A stretch of 64,000 nt of DNA from Erpetoichthys calabaricus (lineage: Eukaryota; Chordata; Cladistia; Polypteriformes; Polypteridae): contig NC_041396.2 in NCBI RefSeq assembly GCF_900747795.2, positions 37,454,674 through 37,518,673 on the forward strand, given 5' to 3'. Both the position numbers and the translations under genes were made by a program. This document shows, piece by piece, positions 1 to 11,420 of this stretch; position 1 is the first letter of the stretch, and every line of letters starts with the position of its first letter. The notes beneath the pieces were generated by a model. The model was not told the origin of the DNA and searched no databases. It saw only the letters and a list, made by a program, of their open reading frames with translations.

Positions 1-1779
1 TGAATACTTTCCGGATGCACTGTAAGAGTACAGGACAGGCAGGAGAAAACATTACCCGTTAATATTCATCATGTATCATAGATAATGTGCCCAAAATTTA
101 AGCAAAACACTAATAATATGACCTGGTTCATGTTAAGCATCCAATATTATTAGATTACCATGTGTCTCTCTGTCTTTAATATGTTGATTGGTCTCTAGTT
201 TGTCATGGTCCAGAGTAGGGCAGCAGAAATGTCCTCTCATAAGGGTGGGAAATGGCAGTAAGAGACAGCAAGCCTCTGTAACAGCCTTAATTTAAAGGAA
301 TTCTTTAGCTTCTTGTCATACCTTCTCAAATCAGTGTGGGGGTCCTCTCACCAATGAAATAGCTCAATGACAACCCACCCTCGATCATCTTTGCTCCCGT
401 CAACATAGTTGACAAAGAAAGAAAAGAGGATATACAGGTAAATTAATCACAAACTGCCTTTTCAAACCTACTTCTGTTTCAAAATCACAAATTTATTTCC
501 CCATTCTAGTCCAGGCTTTCTTCCTAAGGGGCTGGCCTCTCTCTAATATTGGAGCTCATACAAACTGAAACATCCTGACAGCCTCACACCCGCTCTGGTC
601 AACTCTCCCCCTCCTCATCACAGATGTTTAACAGAAATTCTTATCTGATCTACAGGGATTCATAAATGTGCCAGAGGAACAACTAGTGTATCCAGCTTCC
701 TTGCATTTTGTTTGACATTAACAAATAATATTATTAATCTATACATTAGAAATTATTTTCCTTTACTGAAAGATCTACAAATAAAGAGGGATGAATAGGT
801 GGAAGGGGGATGGATGGATTGATACAGAATTGATGGAGATGGATGGATGAGCCATTTCTGCTTGCCTTGCTAAAATTACCTTTTTCTCTTTGTTATAGTG
901 CACTACAGTACATTAAACCAACTTTAGTTCACTTCATTTCAAATAGTGCCTTGCTATAATAATTATCATTTCATTTCTCTTTCCATGTATGAATTATGTA
1001 GATACTCTTTATACAATTTTCTTGGGTGGTGCTCCCTCGGTTGAACATCCTCACTAAGACCAGTTGGACATGAACTCATCTCCCTGAGTTCTGAGAGCAG
1101 AATGGCCAGCTTAACAATTTGTGCTAAAAGAGAAACCCACCATCTCTCGTGACGGATTAGGCTTCTCATTGCAAGTGTTTTCTTTTCACTGCAGGCTCTC
1201 TCTATTTCAGCCTTGCTACAGCAGGCTTTACAGCTGACATGCTGGCTGGTAAGATGTCCTGCTCAGGGTCACACTGTGAATCTGGCTGTGCTTTGTAGTT
1301 CAGGGTCTCAGTCTCCAGGCCACAATACCTGCCATAATAAGTCATTCAACTGTGCACTCAAACAAAGGGAAGACATGTAATTTGTAACCTCAGGCTCTTA
1401 TCAGATCAGGTGAAAACATAAATCCCATTGAGATTCACAAAGTCTGTGGAAATGCAACCCAGTGTCACAGAAGCTCAATTCAGCTGAGGCAAGTCAAATG
1501 ACACCTTTTTTTCCTGTCCCTACTGAAGGCTGCATGTCCCTTTGGGTTCAAGCAGACATCGTCATGCCATTAATTATCTGGAAAGCTGTTTATGTGTTCA
1601 TATAAAGACAAGCCAGGAGCCAAACAAGTGGGGAGGTGAGGAATTCTGCAGAACAACTCCACGTTACAAATGAGGCAGGTAGGAATCTCTCAGCATATCA
1701 TCTGATCATTTATTTTTTGCCTAAATTTGTAAAATATGCTTAGGATAAAATCTGAATCATACACTTATGATTTTATCCA
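1..1779. other. Left flank without recognisable gene
   Basis: I see no reading frame resembling a known protein. The sequence is AT-rich and mostly unique-looking, with a short GGAT-type simple patch near 805-850. Nothing here aligns by eye with the V1R duplication units further right. Confidence 0.5.
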
Positions 1780-1950
1780 AGACAACTTGCAACATTTACG
1801 ATACAATTATGTTTCTTTAGGTTTCCCTATTTGGGCACAGGCAGGTCAAGTGACTTGGTCCCGGTCATGCAGTGTCCGTAGTGGGATTTGAACCCACAAC
1901 CACAACGTTTGAAGGCCAAAGCCTTAACCATTACACCACACTTGCTTGAT
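1780..1950 (-). repeat. tRNA-like dispersed repeat (SINE relic)
   Basis: Read on the minus strand this has a tRNA-like head: a box-A-like part (gtggttaaggc-like, decayed) and a box-B-like part (gtgggttcaaatccc). It is followed by a stretch about tossing of GTCA and ending in a ttatcc motif. A second diverged copy lies at 7583-7752. The intervening bases and poor cloverleaf argue for a SINE-type repeat rather than a functional tRNA gene. Confidence 0.5.
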
Positions 1951-2385
1951 GGCATATTTAGACTTACACGGATTTAAAACTTAAAAATTTGCAAGCAGGT
2001 TTGAAGAATGCCACACAGTTTAGCTTCATAGATAGTTATCGATCTAAATTAAAAAGTGCCAAATTTTAATTTGTCAATGGTTTATATAAACGAACAGGTC
2101 AAAATAGTAAACATGAAAAGATATTAAAAATGAAATCAATCAAAACTTTTGTGGTTCTTAAACTTTTTCTTCGAAGGACCCAAGTTAAGAAAACAAGTAC
2201 CTAACTAGGAGCAAAGAAGAAGATCATCACCATGATGACAGCAGAGCCGTACAGGAACATTTTACAATGGCCACAAAACAAAAAAACTGTGAATGTTTTT
2301 CATCCATTCAATCATGTCTCACATTTTACCAAAAGAAGAAAGTAGGAAGCAATAAATATCATTTAAAATAGAGAATAAATTTCGC
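1951..2385. other. AT-rich spacer, nothing recognised
   Basis: No supported coding or structured feature was found between the SINE relic and the GC-rich element. Confidence 0.4.
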
Positions 2386-2784
2386 CAGGGGGTGCCCCAA
2401 TGCCTTGGGGACCATGGACCTCACTGCTTCCGCCACACCCAGAAGTGCTGGGGGGGAGAAAAGAGGGGACACCCGGAGTGCTTCTGGGGTGCGCAGCCGG
2501 CACTTCCGCCACACTGGGGAGTGCCAGTGGAAGATTGCCGGGGAGCACCCGGAACACATCCGGGTGTGTAAAAAAGGGGCCGCCTCCCTTCAGACAGGGA
2601 CAAGAGTCAGGAGGAAGTAGGACGACATCGGAGGAGGACAAGGAGGCGGCCTCAAGAGAAAAGCATTGTGTTGTGTGGCCAGGACTTTGGGGACTGTGGG
2701 GTTTGTGAGCACCGTAAAAATGGAAAATAAATGTGTGTTGGGTGAAATGAACTTGTCTGCCTGTCTGTGTCCAGGCCAACCTTC

Positions 2785-2786
<2 letters not shown>
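2386..2786 (+). repeat. GC-rich dispersed element, truncated copy
   Basis: This strongly GC-rich block matches, in reverse complement, most of the block at 24322-24873. Shared landmarks include the aagtgctggggg, cccggagtg and gtgtccaggcc segments and an AATAAA-like stretch near its right end. Relative to the 24.3 kb copy it lacks roughly 160 bp at its left end. Several apparent open frames on both strands come from GC richness and have no protein family resemblance. The class is unknown; see the full copy for its inverted ends. Confidence 0.6.

Positions 2787-2876
<90 letters not shown>
2787..2876. repeat. (TA)n microsatellite
   Basis: About 45 uninterrupted TA dinucleotides lie directly against the right end of the GC-rich element. 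Apparent YIYI-type open frames here are artefacts. Confidence 0.97.
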
Positions 2877-2878
<2 letters not shown>

Positions 2879-4609
2879 GTTTTGTGGAGATTGGAAAACC
2901 TGCTAGGGAGAATTCCACATAGGCATTATACCATTCAAAGGCTCACAGATGTGAATTGACCCATGGGCCTCCTAGAAGTGCAGTTCTGCCCTATCAGCCT
3001 AACAGAGCTTTGCTCACTGTCATCTATTCCAGAGTTAGTTCATACAGGAGGTAACTGATATAGTGCCTTTTGGATGGTAAGTGTTGAAAAATGCAATTGT
3101 TTCCATATTTCTATATTTTGGTCCCTGAAGTTATGGGGTAAAACAGCAAGGCAGCCAACTATAAAAAGTGTGGCTTTGTAGGGTGGATTTCATACAGAGG
3201 TGTTAATAAAGTTTTAGTCTTTATATAAAACAGAAGGACACATTGGAGTGACCAGACGGGAGAGCACTAACTGGTGTATTTCTGTGATGTTGTATGTTCA
3301 CGTTTGACTCATTAAACTTGTCAAACAGTCCACAAACTGCTGTGGAACGTCTCGGGTACACTAAGGAGGTCACACCGAAGTCAACGAAGTGCTAGAAAAG
3401 TGTTAGGAAAGATGAAAGCGGCAGGTATCTCTCAGCGCACCTGCACGTACAAATCTTACAGGTGTATTGGTTAAGCGTAGTGCGATAGGCCACCTTGTGT
3501 CCGCAACATGTAAACAGGAACGAGCGCACCTAATTTATTCAGGAATTAATCTTCGAAAAAATAGGCTTACTCAATCTTTAAACGTTTTTTAAAAAGACAG
3601 TAAGGGTAACCAAAACAATAAAATTCGGAGCAGGTGTTTTAACTTGTTACACGCGTCTCGTAGAATTCATAAGCCGGACCCAGCTGATCTTAATCATGTA
3701 ATATTATTAAAAATAAAAAAAAATAAAGAAAGAAACAGGTAATCAGTTTCAAAGTTGTGCAAAGTTAGCAATTAAAAGCCAAAAAATGATTGTTCTATGT
3801 AATCAGAAAGTGACAGTTGGTCGTTTTTACCGTTCGCTGCCATTGTTTCCGCTGCTTTCAGCTTATCGCCGCATCACCGTTTACCAGCAGAGAAAATGAG
3901 TTCAACTCGGCAGGCTCTTTTTTTCTTTTATTCTTCTTTGAACTGATAAAGTAGATTGTTTTGAGTGAAGGAGATGAATCCGTTAATTTTTTTAAACCTG
4001 TAAAAGAATGCGGGACGTGACTTATGTCTTGTCTTACAGTCAGATATTTTAGAATACAATTGAAAGGCGAACCACGCGCCTGCATCACCCGTTGATCTGC
4101 GGCTCCGAAGGGTCAGACACGGTGGAGATCACAACTTTATACAAAAAGAAATAAAACAATTGATCAGCGTCACCGGCGAGGAGCTGGGAAATCCAACATA
4201 CATTTAATTTGACAGCTCTGCTTTTCTATTCCTAAGGATTATTTCTGCCATTTGTGTTCCTGTTCCCTTTTCACTAAGACGTTGTAATTTACGCTTTCGG
4301 GCAGCTTAGAAACGACATGGAGAAAATTAAACTAAGCGGGCTGTCACCTGAAAGCTAATGCTTTTTTTTTTCGTTGTTCTTTTCTTAGATGAGGCAGATT
4401 GTCTTGCATTATTTTAGAGATTTCTGAGCTTATCAAATAACTTGTGAGGACTGCTCATGGAAAGCTCATTTCATACATTCGGCTGCCTTTCATCTTCTTT
4501 CCTAAATGTCAAGTACGGCGCATTTGCCACTTTCGTCATTTGAAGTCTCAAATTGGCCTTTCAAGTCTGCCTGGCTGTTAGGAAGCATTGTTCATGTATG
4601 GCTCACCTG

Positions 4610-4612
<3 letters not shown>
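2877..4612. other. Non-repetitive stretch, relatively CpG-rich in its right half
   Basis: No recognisable gene. From about 3330 to 4600 CpG dinucleotides look more frequent than in the surrounding window, for example around 3340-3560, 4060-4180 and 4280-4330. This could mark an unmethylated regulatory region or simply a younger insertion. No convincing exon or ORF is visible. Confidence 0.35.

Positions 4613-4671
<59 letters not shown>
4613..4671. repeat. (TA)n microsatellite
   Basis: A pure TA run, left neighbour of a SINE 3' fragment. Confidence 0.97.
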
Positions 4672-4673
<2 letters not shown>

Positions 4674-4748
4674 TGTGTTGGCTGGGATTGGCTCCAGCAG
4701 ACCCCCGTGACCCTGTGTTCGGATTCAGCGGGTTGGAAAATGGATGGA

Positions 4749-4751
<3 letters not shown>
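4672..4751 (+). mobile_element. 3' fragment of the GGAT-tailed SINE
   Basis: The segment contains the family's 3' core (ggctgggattggctccagc, ccccgtgaccctgtg, cagcgggttgg) and ends in the GGAT tail. It is wedged between two TA runs. The same 3' core recurs at 6249, 24953, 27764 and 56569. Confidence 0.85.

Positions 4752-4810
<59 letters not shown>
4752..4810. repeat. (TA)n microsatellite
   Basis: A pure TA run immediately after the SINE tail. Confidence 0.97.
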
Positions 4811-4812
<2 letters not shown>

Positions 4813-5189
4813 AAAGAACACAGTGTAACAAACACCAAAATACCAAATATATATATTAGACATACTGTATATAAACGAAAAACCAGTGTGTTTGTGTGTG
4901 CGCGCGCTCCATATTGATGATATAAATATCTTGTGATGTGTGGATCACAGACTTGACAAGAAACAAGAAGGTGAGTCCAGATTTCTAAAAAAAAAAACAC
5001 CAGTTTTATAGTTTTATACTACTATTGTCATCTCAGATTTATCCAAACGGGAGCTGTCTTTTCAGCACTCAGAAAAACCACAGTACTGTATACGCAGTGA
5101 CGCTGTCATCATCTTGCAGGCGCTCCCATCTCACCTGACGGGCTTCACGAAGCACAAGTAAGAATACAGAAAGTGAACACACAGCCAAA

Positions 5190-6085
5190 TCAGCGGCCGG
5201 TTTTAAACTTTGCATAGTGCAAAATTTCCTCCAAATGAATGAAAATAAAACAGAGGTCATTATCTTTAGCCCTATTTCTTCCGCTAATTAAACTGGCAGT
5301 CACTTAGGCTCGCTGACAGCAAAAATTCATAATGATGTCAGGAATCTGGATATCATCTTTGAGTTATCACTAAGTGTTGATAAACAAATCTCCACAGTGA
5401 TAAAGTCCAGCTTTTACCAACTGAGGCAAATCTCAAAATTAAAATCCTCTATTTCACAGGAGGATTTAGAAAAAGTGATTCGTGCTTTTATTACATTTCG
5501 ACTAGATTATCGCAGTTCCCTATATGTGGGATTGCCTAAATCTGCCCTATTCAACTGGTTCAAAATGCATAGCATATCTCACTTGTTCTGGCCTCTCTAT
5601 ACTTCCCACAGTTGAGATTTCTGATTGATTTTAAAGTTTTATTGTTTGTTTTTAAAGCATTGGCATCTTTTCGCCCTAAAATACATCTACGACCTCCTTC
5701 ATCTCCGCTCGGGAATGAGGGCTTTGAGGTTATCTGCTCAACTACTCCTTGCAGTTCCAAGATCACGGCTGAAGTCTATAAGGGGTGTCAGGGCTTTTTC
5801 AGTTGTTACTTCGAGGCTTTGAAACGATCTGCTATTCCACATTAGATCATCTCCTTCTATTGAGGTTTTAAGACTCGATTAAAAAAACACTTTTTCTCAT
5901 CCTCTTTTCACTGTGGGTAATTTCGCCAGGATGGGGAGATTAAAAAATAATTAGTAATTAAGAAACTGATTTACATAATTGTTTGCTTTAAGGTAGTCTT
6001 TATATGTTCTTTTGTACAGCACTTTGGTACAGCTTCTGTTGTTTTTCAATGTACTTTCATAAATAAATTTGACTTGACTTCACGT
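5190..6085 (+). pseudogene. 3' end of a CR1/L2/Rex-like LINE (reverse transcriptase C-terminus)
   Basis: Decayed plus-strand frames show the C-terminal part of a fish non-LTR retrotransposon ORF2. They include a NENKTEVIIFSP-like segment, then SSFYQLRQISKLK and VIRAFITFRLDYRSSLYVGLP. Next come FKVLLFVFKAL and finally LLLAVPRSRLKS with RAFSV. These lie in shifting frames, so the copy is dead. The 3' end reads into a tttgtacagcactttggt segment and a short aaataaatttgacttgactt tail typical of this LINE group. It is 5'-truncated. The clade is assigned from remembered motifs. Confidence 0.75.
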
Positions 6086-6248
6086 GACTTGTTCCCCACA
6101 TTAACCATTGGGCGATAGACGCGTTATGCTGCGAGCCTCTGAACTTGCATTTGCACCGGCGGCGGGTAAGCAATCCATGCCTGAATTAACAAAGTTTCAG
6201 CGCACAGTACAGTTGGGGGTTTGTTGGTGTCACGGAAATCTCATATAT

Positions 6249-6617
6249 CCATCCATCCATCCATTATCCAACCCGCTATATCCTAACTACAAGGTCACGG
6301 GGATCTGCTGGAGCCAATCCCAGCCAACACAGGGCGCAAGGCAGGAAACAAACCTCGGGCAGGGCGCCAACCCACCACAGGATGCGCAAACACACACACA
6401 CCCCCCCCACATCAAGCACACACTAGGGACAATTTAGAATCGCCAATACACCTAACATGTATGTCTTTGGCCTGTGGGAGAAAACCGGAGTACCCGGAGG
6501 AAACCCACACAGACACGGGGAGAACATGCAAACTCCACACTGGGAGGACCCGGGAAGCAAACCCAGGTCTCCTAACTGCGAGGCAGCAGCGCTACCCACT
6601 GCGACACCGTGCCGCCC
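6249..6617 (-). mobile_element. Full-length tRNA-derived SINE with 11-bp target duplication
   Basis: On the minus strand the copy starts with a tRNA-like head (ggcggcacggtgtcgcagtg, gggtttgcttcccgg). It continues through the conserved fish-SINE body (gtgtgggtttcctccgg, attgtccctagtgtg). It ends with the ggattggctccagcagatc core and a GGAT tail. Direct repeats of 11 bp (atctcatatat) flank it at 6238-6248 and 6618-6628, showing a retrotransposition event. It is the best template in the window for the many truncated copies. Confidence 0.92.
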
Positions 6618-6625
6618 ATCTCATA

Positions 6626-6690
6626 TATTATTATTATTATTATTATTATTATTAGTAGTAGTAGTAGTTGTAGTAGAAGAAGATTATTAG
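6626..6690. repeat. (ATT)n/(AGT)n simple repeat
   Basis: Trinucleotide runs of TTA passing into GTA follow the SINE target duplication. Confidence 0.9.
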
Positions 6691-7582
6691 ATTGAGTCGG
6701 GAGCCATGGTGGTATAGAGGTGAGGGTAACTGCCTAAAAGACTGAAAAAATAACTTGATGGATATACTGTACTTAAAATTATTTTACATTGTTCCAATTA
6801 ATTGAATTAAGTCATTCTAATGTAAACAAATCTGTTGATCTAACATTTCCAACACTTATTATTGAAATGTATGAAATATAATAAGCTGTTGGATACACAA
6901 CATACATAATAAAATTACTTATTTATAAAACATGTAGATTTAATGTACAACAATAACATAATTACGATTTTTTAGTGACTTTTCTGAACAAACTTCACAA
7001 GTCAGGCCAGTACCAAGTATGATTAATGTATTAAGAAAACGTCACATCTTCACATGAAGAGGGCTCACATGCTGCTGTGATGTATGGTGTGCCATTTCTT
7101 TGGCTGATTACTGAAGTCTAAAGCCACTTTCACAAGCACACAAACCTTTGGCAATTAAAACTATATTGTTATGTACAAAGAATCATCTATCTGTACAAAT
7201 AATGGAGATCACCAAAACTCTCTTTGCAATATCATTATAAAAAGGGTAGTGCCTGAATGCAAATGAACTATCCTTATGCAAATGAGACTTTTTAAAGAAA
7301 ATATCTGAAACAGTTCACATTCTGAAAAAAAAAATATTCCAAAAAAATGGCACTCTGCACAAGCTATTTTTTACCCCTTTTTCAAAATTGGTGGCTTTTT
7401 GAACTGGTCCACCTGGCAATGTGGCTGTGTGATGGACCAATCTGGTTGGTGATTCTGTGCTAATGAGATTACATAAAATATGATATCCAACAAGTTGTGT
7501 CCACTGTTAGAAACAAATATGCTTATTGTAATTTGAATAGATTTAAAATCACTGGGTAAAACATTCCCCAAAATGACCTTCT
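6691..7582. other. AT-rich spacer
   Basis: A short SINE-head-like piece (ggagccatggtggtatagaggt) lies near 6698-6722. Otherwise I see no gene or repeat. Confidence 0.4.
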
Positions 7583-7752
7583 TGGCCCACGCTGTTATCC
7601 AAGGTGACTTACAGCATTTGAGATACAATTGGTTATATTGCTTTTGTTGTCCCCTTTGGAGCACAGGCAGCTGAAGTGACTTGCTCAGGGTCACACAGTG
7701 TCAGTGGCAGGATTTGAACCCACAGCTTCAGGGCCTGAAATCCAAAGCCTTA
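7583..7752 (-). repeat. tRNA-like dispersed repeat (SINE relic)
   Basis: This is a second copy of the repeat at 1780-1950. It shares the ttatccaaggtgacttac, caagtgacttgctcagg-type and gtgggttcaaatcc (minus strand) landmarks. It has no convincing cloverleaf. Confidence 0.55.
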
Positions 7753-8639
7753 AAAAAGTACTCATTTTGAGTTAAGCCAATCTAAGGTAATACCAGCATA
7801 TTAATTCTGTGTTTGGTGCTGTTACTTAAAGCAATGAAATCCATTTATGTGGTTTCCACATAAATTACACATGTACTGTATGTCTAACTGTGGCACCCAA
7901 AGATTTTGTACTAGTCATATTAGAAAAGAATAGGGACAGCCTAAAAATATGCACATTTTTAGTAAACTCAAGTTGTGTGTGCAATAGCAACACACCCCAA
8001 GGGTCATTTTTAAGTGCAGCTTCCTCCATGTCACATTCTGTGTGCCGCTTGCTTGTTCTATGGGGATCGGTGTGCTCTGATGTACATCAGGTTAAGGCCT
8101 GCAGGTTAATTTTATTTTTGTGTCTGTCAGTTGGACAAATACAAAAAATAGGGTGTATGCCCTCCATCTGCATCACATCCAGGGTTAAATACTATTTGCA
8201 CTTGAACTGAGCGGCTGTTCTGCAAAAACATTCCAATATATCAAAGATGTCAGTGTTATAGAATATGAATTGTTAAGACAAAATGAAAGTAAGTGCAGCT
8301 TTGCTTTGCATTGAACTGACATCCCATCCAGAGGTGAATTCTGCACTGAACTGAACTGTTTAAGGAAACTTCAGATTTCTGATACATACACTCCCTGCCA
8401 AATGTTTGGACACACCCAGAAATGTTCATGTTTTTGATAGAAATTGATGCCTTTTTTTATTAATATACCATTAAACCAATTTAAAAATACAACCAAGACA
8501 TTAGTAGTGCTGCTAATTGGTATTACTGCTTGAAATGACAGATTTTTATTTTATTATTCACTTATGACTGCAATGCCTCATTTTCAGCAGCCATTCATTC
8601 ACTGTCCTAAAATGAATAAACTGTTTTCTGTTCTTTAGT
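7753..8639. other. Spacer without recognised gene
   Basis: A 106-codon open frame at 7890-8210 has no family resemblance and no coding-like neighbours, so I treat it as chance. Confidence 0.4.
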
Positions 8640-9115
8640 AATCATGGATTACTGTTGCTACACCACTCAAGCTTGTTATTCAGATGCTCCTGAGGTACTT
8701 ATTGTATACATTCTCACCACCTCCACATCCTTCACCATCAATGAGAAGCGGGGGCACAGTGGGCTTGTTTCTTCTGAAGTGTACAATTAGTTCCTTTGTC
8801 TTATTGATGTTGAGGTGTAGTTGGTTCAGTTTGCATCATTCAACAAAGTCCTCCACTAGTCTTCTGTATTCATTCTCTTGCCCACCATCGATACGCCCAA
8901 CTATAGGTGTGTCATAGGAAAATTTCTGCAGATACAGTAATGAGACTTAGTTTTGTATCTAAAGTTCGAGGTGTGAAAGAGAATCAGTCCAGTTCCCTGT
9001 GGTGCCCCTGTGCTACTCATGGCCTTGTCTGATACGCAGTTCTTAAGCTTCACAAACTTTAGACTACCACCTAAGCAGTCCATGATTCAGGATGCTATGA
9101 TGGCATCAACCCACA
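8640..9115 (-). pseudogene. LINE reverse-transcriptase fragment
   Basis: Minus-strand frames carry the fish LINE pattern CVSDKAMSSTGAPQGT, which is the STGAPQGT palm block of non-LTR reverse transcriptases. Next comes a decayed form of the HLQKFSDDTAI catalytic block. They then show IVGRIDGGQENEYRRLVEDF and NKTKELIVHFRRNKP. Stops and frame changes are present, and the catalytic FSDD-type motif is no longer readable. Only the middle of ORF2 is left. Confidence 0.75.
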
Positions 9116-9549
9116 TTGAACAGAGCTACCCTTTCTGGCATTTTAGGGTAGGTCTGGTGGTGCATCTAGTAACCTTACTGTGTGAGAGCTCATAAACCCC
9201 TGGTTTAATCTCCACATTTTTTTGTGTGCAGTTTGCATGTTCTTCCCATTTTAGTGAAGTGACTCCCTCAACCACAGGACATGAAGCAGTCAGGTTAACT
9301 GTTGTCCTATTCAGATGTAGCTCTTTTATTTGGTGCTGCTAGGAAAGGCTCAAACTCCATGTAACCTAGAAATGAACACCACAAGCTCAGTAAATGGAAT
9401 AACAAATGAATGGATACTCAGAATGTTTTTGGATGCTAAGTTTGTTTTATGTTTTTAGTATGCATCTGCCATTTACTGCCGGTATGGACTGCAGCTTCCT
9501 AGCAACCAGTCAAGAAAGGAGAATAAGCAGGTGCCATACTATTGTTAAA

Positions 9550-10130
9550 CCCACTTAATCCATTTCAGGGTCACTGGGGGTCATAGATTATCACAGCAGT
9601 ACTAGGCATAAGTCAGCAAGGTGATAGTCTGTTTCAGGGCACATTCACACATGTCCACACTCACATTGGAGTAATAATGAATTTCCAGTAATCCTGACCT
9701 CCACATCTTAGAGAGGAAACCAGTGCCAACAAGAAGGGAACATGCAAAGTCAACACTGACAATGAAATGAGCTGAGGCATGACATTGAAACCTAGGACAC
9801 TGGACCCTTGCTAACCTCTGTGCCATTGTGATGCCCTTTTTCAGAAGTATAAATGTGGTGTGCTGGTGTCCTACAGCCATGGGTTCAACTGCTTGTGTGG
9901 ATCCTGTACTGTACATTCTCCTCAAATATGTGGCTTTTCTCCTGGACAAGCCCCTTTTCCTCCCATAGTTGTCTGTTAGGTAATTTGTCAGCACTAATTT
10001 GGTTACCCTGCAATTGGATGCCCTACAATTAATTGGCAACCAGTTCAAGTTTGTATTTTTCCTTGCATCCAGTGCTTCTGGGAAAGGTGACCCTGATTTG
10101 ATGAAGTAAGTACAGAAAATAGATAAATGG
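9550..10130. repeat. Head-to-head pair of old SINE relics upstream of V1R-a
   Basis: The left half (about 9550-9836) is a decayed minus-strand SINE: tail near 9550, head near 9830 with tgtgccattgtgatgcc. The right half (about 9845-10130) is a decayed plus-strand SINE. It contains the atgggttcaactgcttgtgt, gtggcttttctcctgg and gtgcttctgggaaagg segments. The heads face each other. The same arrangement precedes V1R-b, V1R-c and V1R-d, so it predates the duplications. Confidence 0.7.
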
Positions 10131-10205
10131 TTGTTTAATATCAAGTATCTCTTATGAACACAGACAAGCTTCAAGATAAAGACTGGTATATCAGTAAATG
10201 TACTC

Positions 10206-10286
10206 CATAATTGCAAATTTGGAAGTTACACAGCTCTTTGTAAATTCTAAAAGTAATTCTGTGATGTTTTCCACTTGTTCTTGCAG
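10206..10286 (+). promoter_or_regulatory. Conserved pre-ATG stretch ending in a splice acceptor (V1R-a)
   Basis: About 80 bp here are strongly conserved before all four receptor copies. They end in a pyrimidine-rich tract and cag (ccacttgttcttgcag, AG at 10285-10286). The ATG follows after 17 nt. This fits a 3' end of a 5'-UTR intron, as is usual for V1R genes, whose coding sequence is one exon preceded by non-coding exons. The donor and upstream exon were not identified. Confidence 0.6.
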
Positions 10287-10303
10287 CCCATCAACTCTTA
10301 ACT

Positions 10304-11269
10304 ATGCCCTCTGTGGACACAAGAGCTGCGATCCGACCCTACGCTTTCCTTCTGCTGACTGTCATTGGCATTCCATCCAACCTGGCCATCTGCTTCGCCT
10401 TTTTACGTGCCTTACGCAATGACAGCAAGCTTTTGACAGCAGATATCATTCTGTGTCACCTCACCTTTGCTAACCTGATGCTGGGTTTCACCCGTGGGAT
10501 TCCCCAGACACTGCACTCATTTGGCTATAAGCTGATGTTTAGTGACCTTGGTTGTAAATTAATCATCTTGTCTTTCCGCTCCTTTAGGGGCCTCTCCATC
10601 AGTCTAACATGCCTGCTGAGTACCTATCAGGCTGTGGTGATCTCGCCTGCTTCCTCTAAGCTCGACCCACTGAAGCTACAAATTCCAAGATTCCTGACGC
10701 TTACAGTTATAATTCTGTACATGCTCTATTTTGTGTCATGCACCAGTATTGCAATCCATGGTGTTGCAAGCCTCATCAACAACACTATGCCTCCATATAC
10801 ATTTAATATTGAGTTCTGCTATGTCACCTTGCACACTTTCGTGGCATTCTTTGGGACTGGCATAGCGGTCATGATGAGAGATCTTGTGTTTATAATGCTG
10901 ATGACCATCATGAGTGGGTACATCCTGCTCCTTCTTTACCGTCACAGCAAGAAGGTGAAGAGCATCCGATCATCAGATCGAACACAACTAGGAGCACGAG
11001 CTGAAGTGAAAGCATCACGTGCTGTGGTCACTCTCGTCACTATCTATGTGGTCTTTTTTGGCATTGACGGCATCATGTGGCTGTACTCGATCTCAGGTGT
11101 GTGGGTGGAACCTCTCATTACTGATATTAGAATATACTTCACCATGCTATATAGTTCAGTGTGCCCCATCGTGATCATCGCCACTAATCCCAAGGTTCAG
11201 GCCAAACTTCAGGTCTACATGCAAGACAGGACTACTCATTCAGTGAACACTCTCAGCTCCAAAGTTTAA
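10304..11269 (+). CDS. V1R/ORA-type chemoreceptor, V1R-a (intact)
   Basis: A 321-residue seven-transmembrane GPCR of the vomeronasal type-1 receptor (fish ORA) family, expected in the plasma membrane of olfactory sensory neurons to sense small molecules or pheromones. By hydropathy the helices are near residues 12-36, 45-70, 84-113, 129-151, 178-211, 236-262 and 270-295. V1R hallmarks are ILCHLTFANLML with TRGIPQTL in TM2 and FRGLSISLTCLLSTYQA in TM3. C84 and C172 are the likely disulfide pair, and there is an NNT glycosylation sequon at N159. The KASRAVVTLVTIYV segment lies in TM6 and CPIVIIATNPKVQ in TM7. I chose this ATG because upstream in-frame codons are not conserved in phase among paralogues and a splice acceptor lies 17 nt before it. 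The nearest ORA subclass is undetermined. Confidence 0.93.
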   Translation: MPSVDTRAAIRPYAFLLLTVIGIPSNLAICFAFLRALRNDSKLLTADIILCHLTFANLMLGFTRGIPQTLHSFGYKLMFSDLGCKLIILSFRSFRGLSISLTCLLSTYQAVVISPASSKLDPLKLQIPRFLTLTVIILYMLYFVSCTSIAIHGVASLINNTMPPYTFNIEFCYVTLHTFVAFFGTGIAVMMRDLVFIMLMTIMSGYILLLLYRHSKKVKSIRSSDRTQLGARAEVKASRAVVTLVTIYVVFFGIDGIMWLYSISGVWVEPLITDIRIYFTMLYSSVCPIVIIATNPKVQAKLQVYMQDRTTHSVNTLSSKV

Positions 11270-11340
11270 ATCACATTTTTATTCTGCAATTGTAAAGCTT
11301 TTGCATGTTCACTCAATTACTGTTATTTTGATGTCTCTTA

Positions 11341-11346
11341 AATAAA
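11341..11346 (+). terminator. Poly(A) signal of V1R-a
   Basis: AATAAA lies 72 nt after the stop codon. Its position and surrounding sequence (aataaaat-gcaaaa) are conserved in all four copies. Confidence 0.75.
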
Positions 11347-11420
11347 ATCGCAAAAATCAGGTGGCGTCTGTAAATAAAGGATTATGCTTTATTTCAAATA
11401 TTAACTACCATTATTAGAGT

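Larger units (their letters stand above)
9140..11420 (+). repeat. Segmental duplication unit U1 (V1R-a unit)
   Basis: Sequence from about 9140 aligns by eye with 21.7-24.3 kb (U2), 36.0-38.2 kb (U3) and 56.3-59.2 kb (U4). Shared parts are a SINE-derived upstream region, the receptor exon and the 3' flank. The 3' flank after the poly(A) signal (gctttatttcaaatat) is shared with U2 only, so U1 and U2 look like sister copies. Confidence 0.8.

Noticed and set aside
1860-1945. Possible tRNA gene on the minus strand (also 7680-7750)
   Set aside because: Box-A- and box-B-like pieces are present, but the arms do not pair well and the sequence recurs with a common non-tRNA extension, so it is a SINE-type repeat.
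2359-2779. Overlapping open frames of 66-138 codons on both strands in the GC-rich block (also 24406-24905)
   Set aside because: Stop-poor GC-rich repeat; frames on both strands, no conservation of frame between the two copies.
2652-2959. Open frames of about 90 codons over the TA run (YIYI-type), also at 4506-5000
   Set aside because: They are translations of dinucleotide repeats without any protein signature.
9602-10216. Minus-strand open frame of 204 codons
   Set aside because: It covers the two SINE relics upstream of V1R-a. The paralogous units do not keep it open and it resembles no protein.
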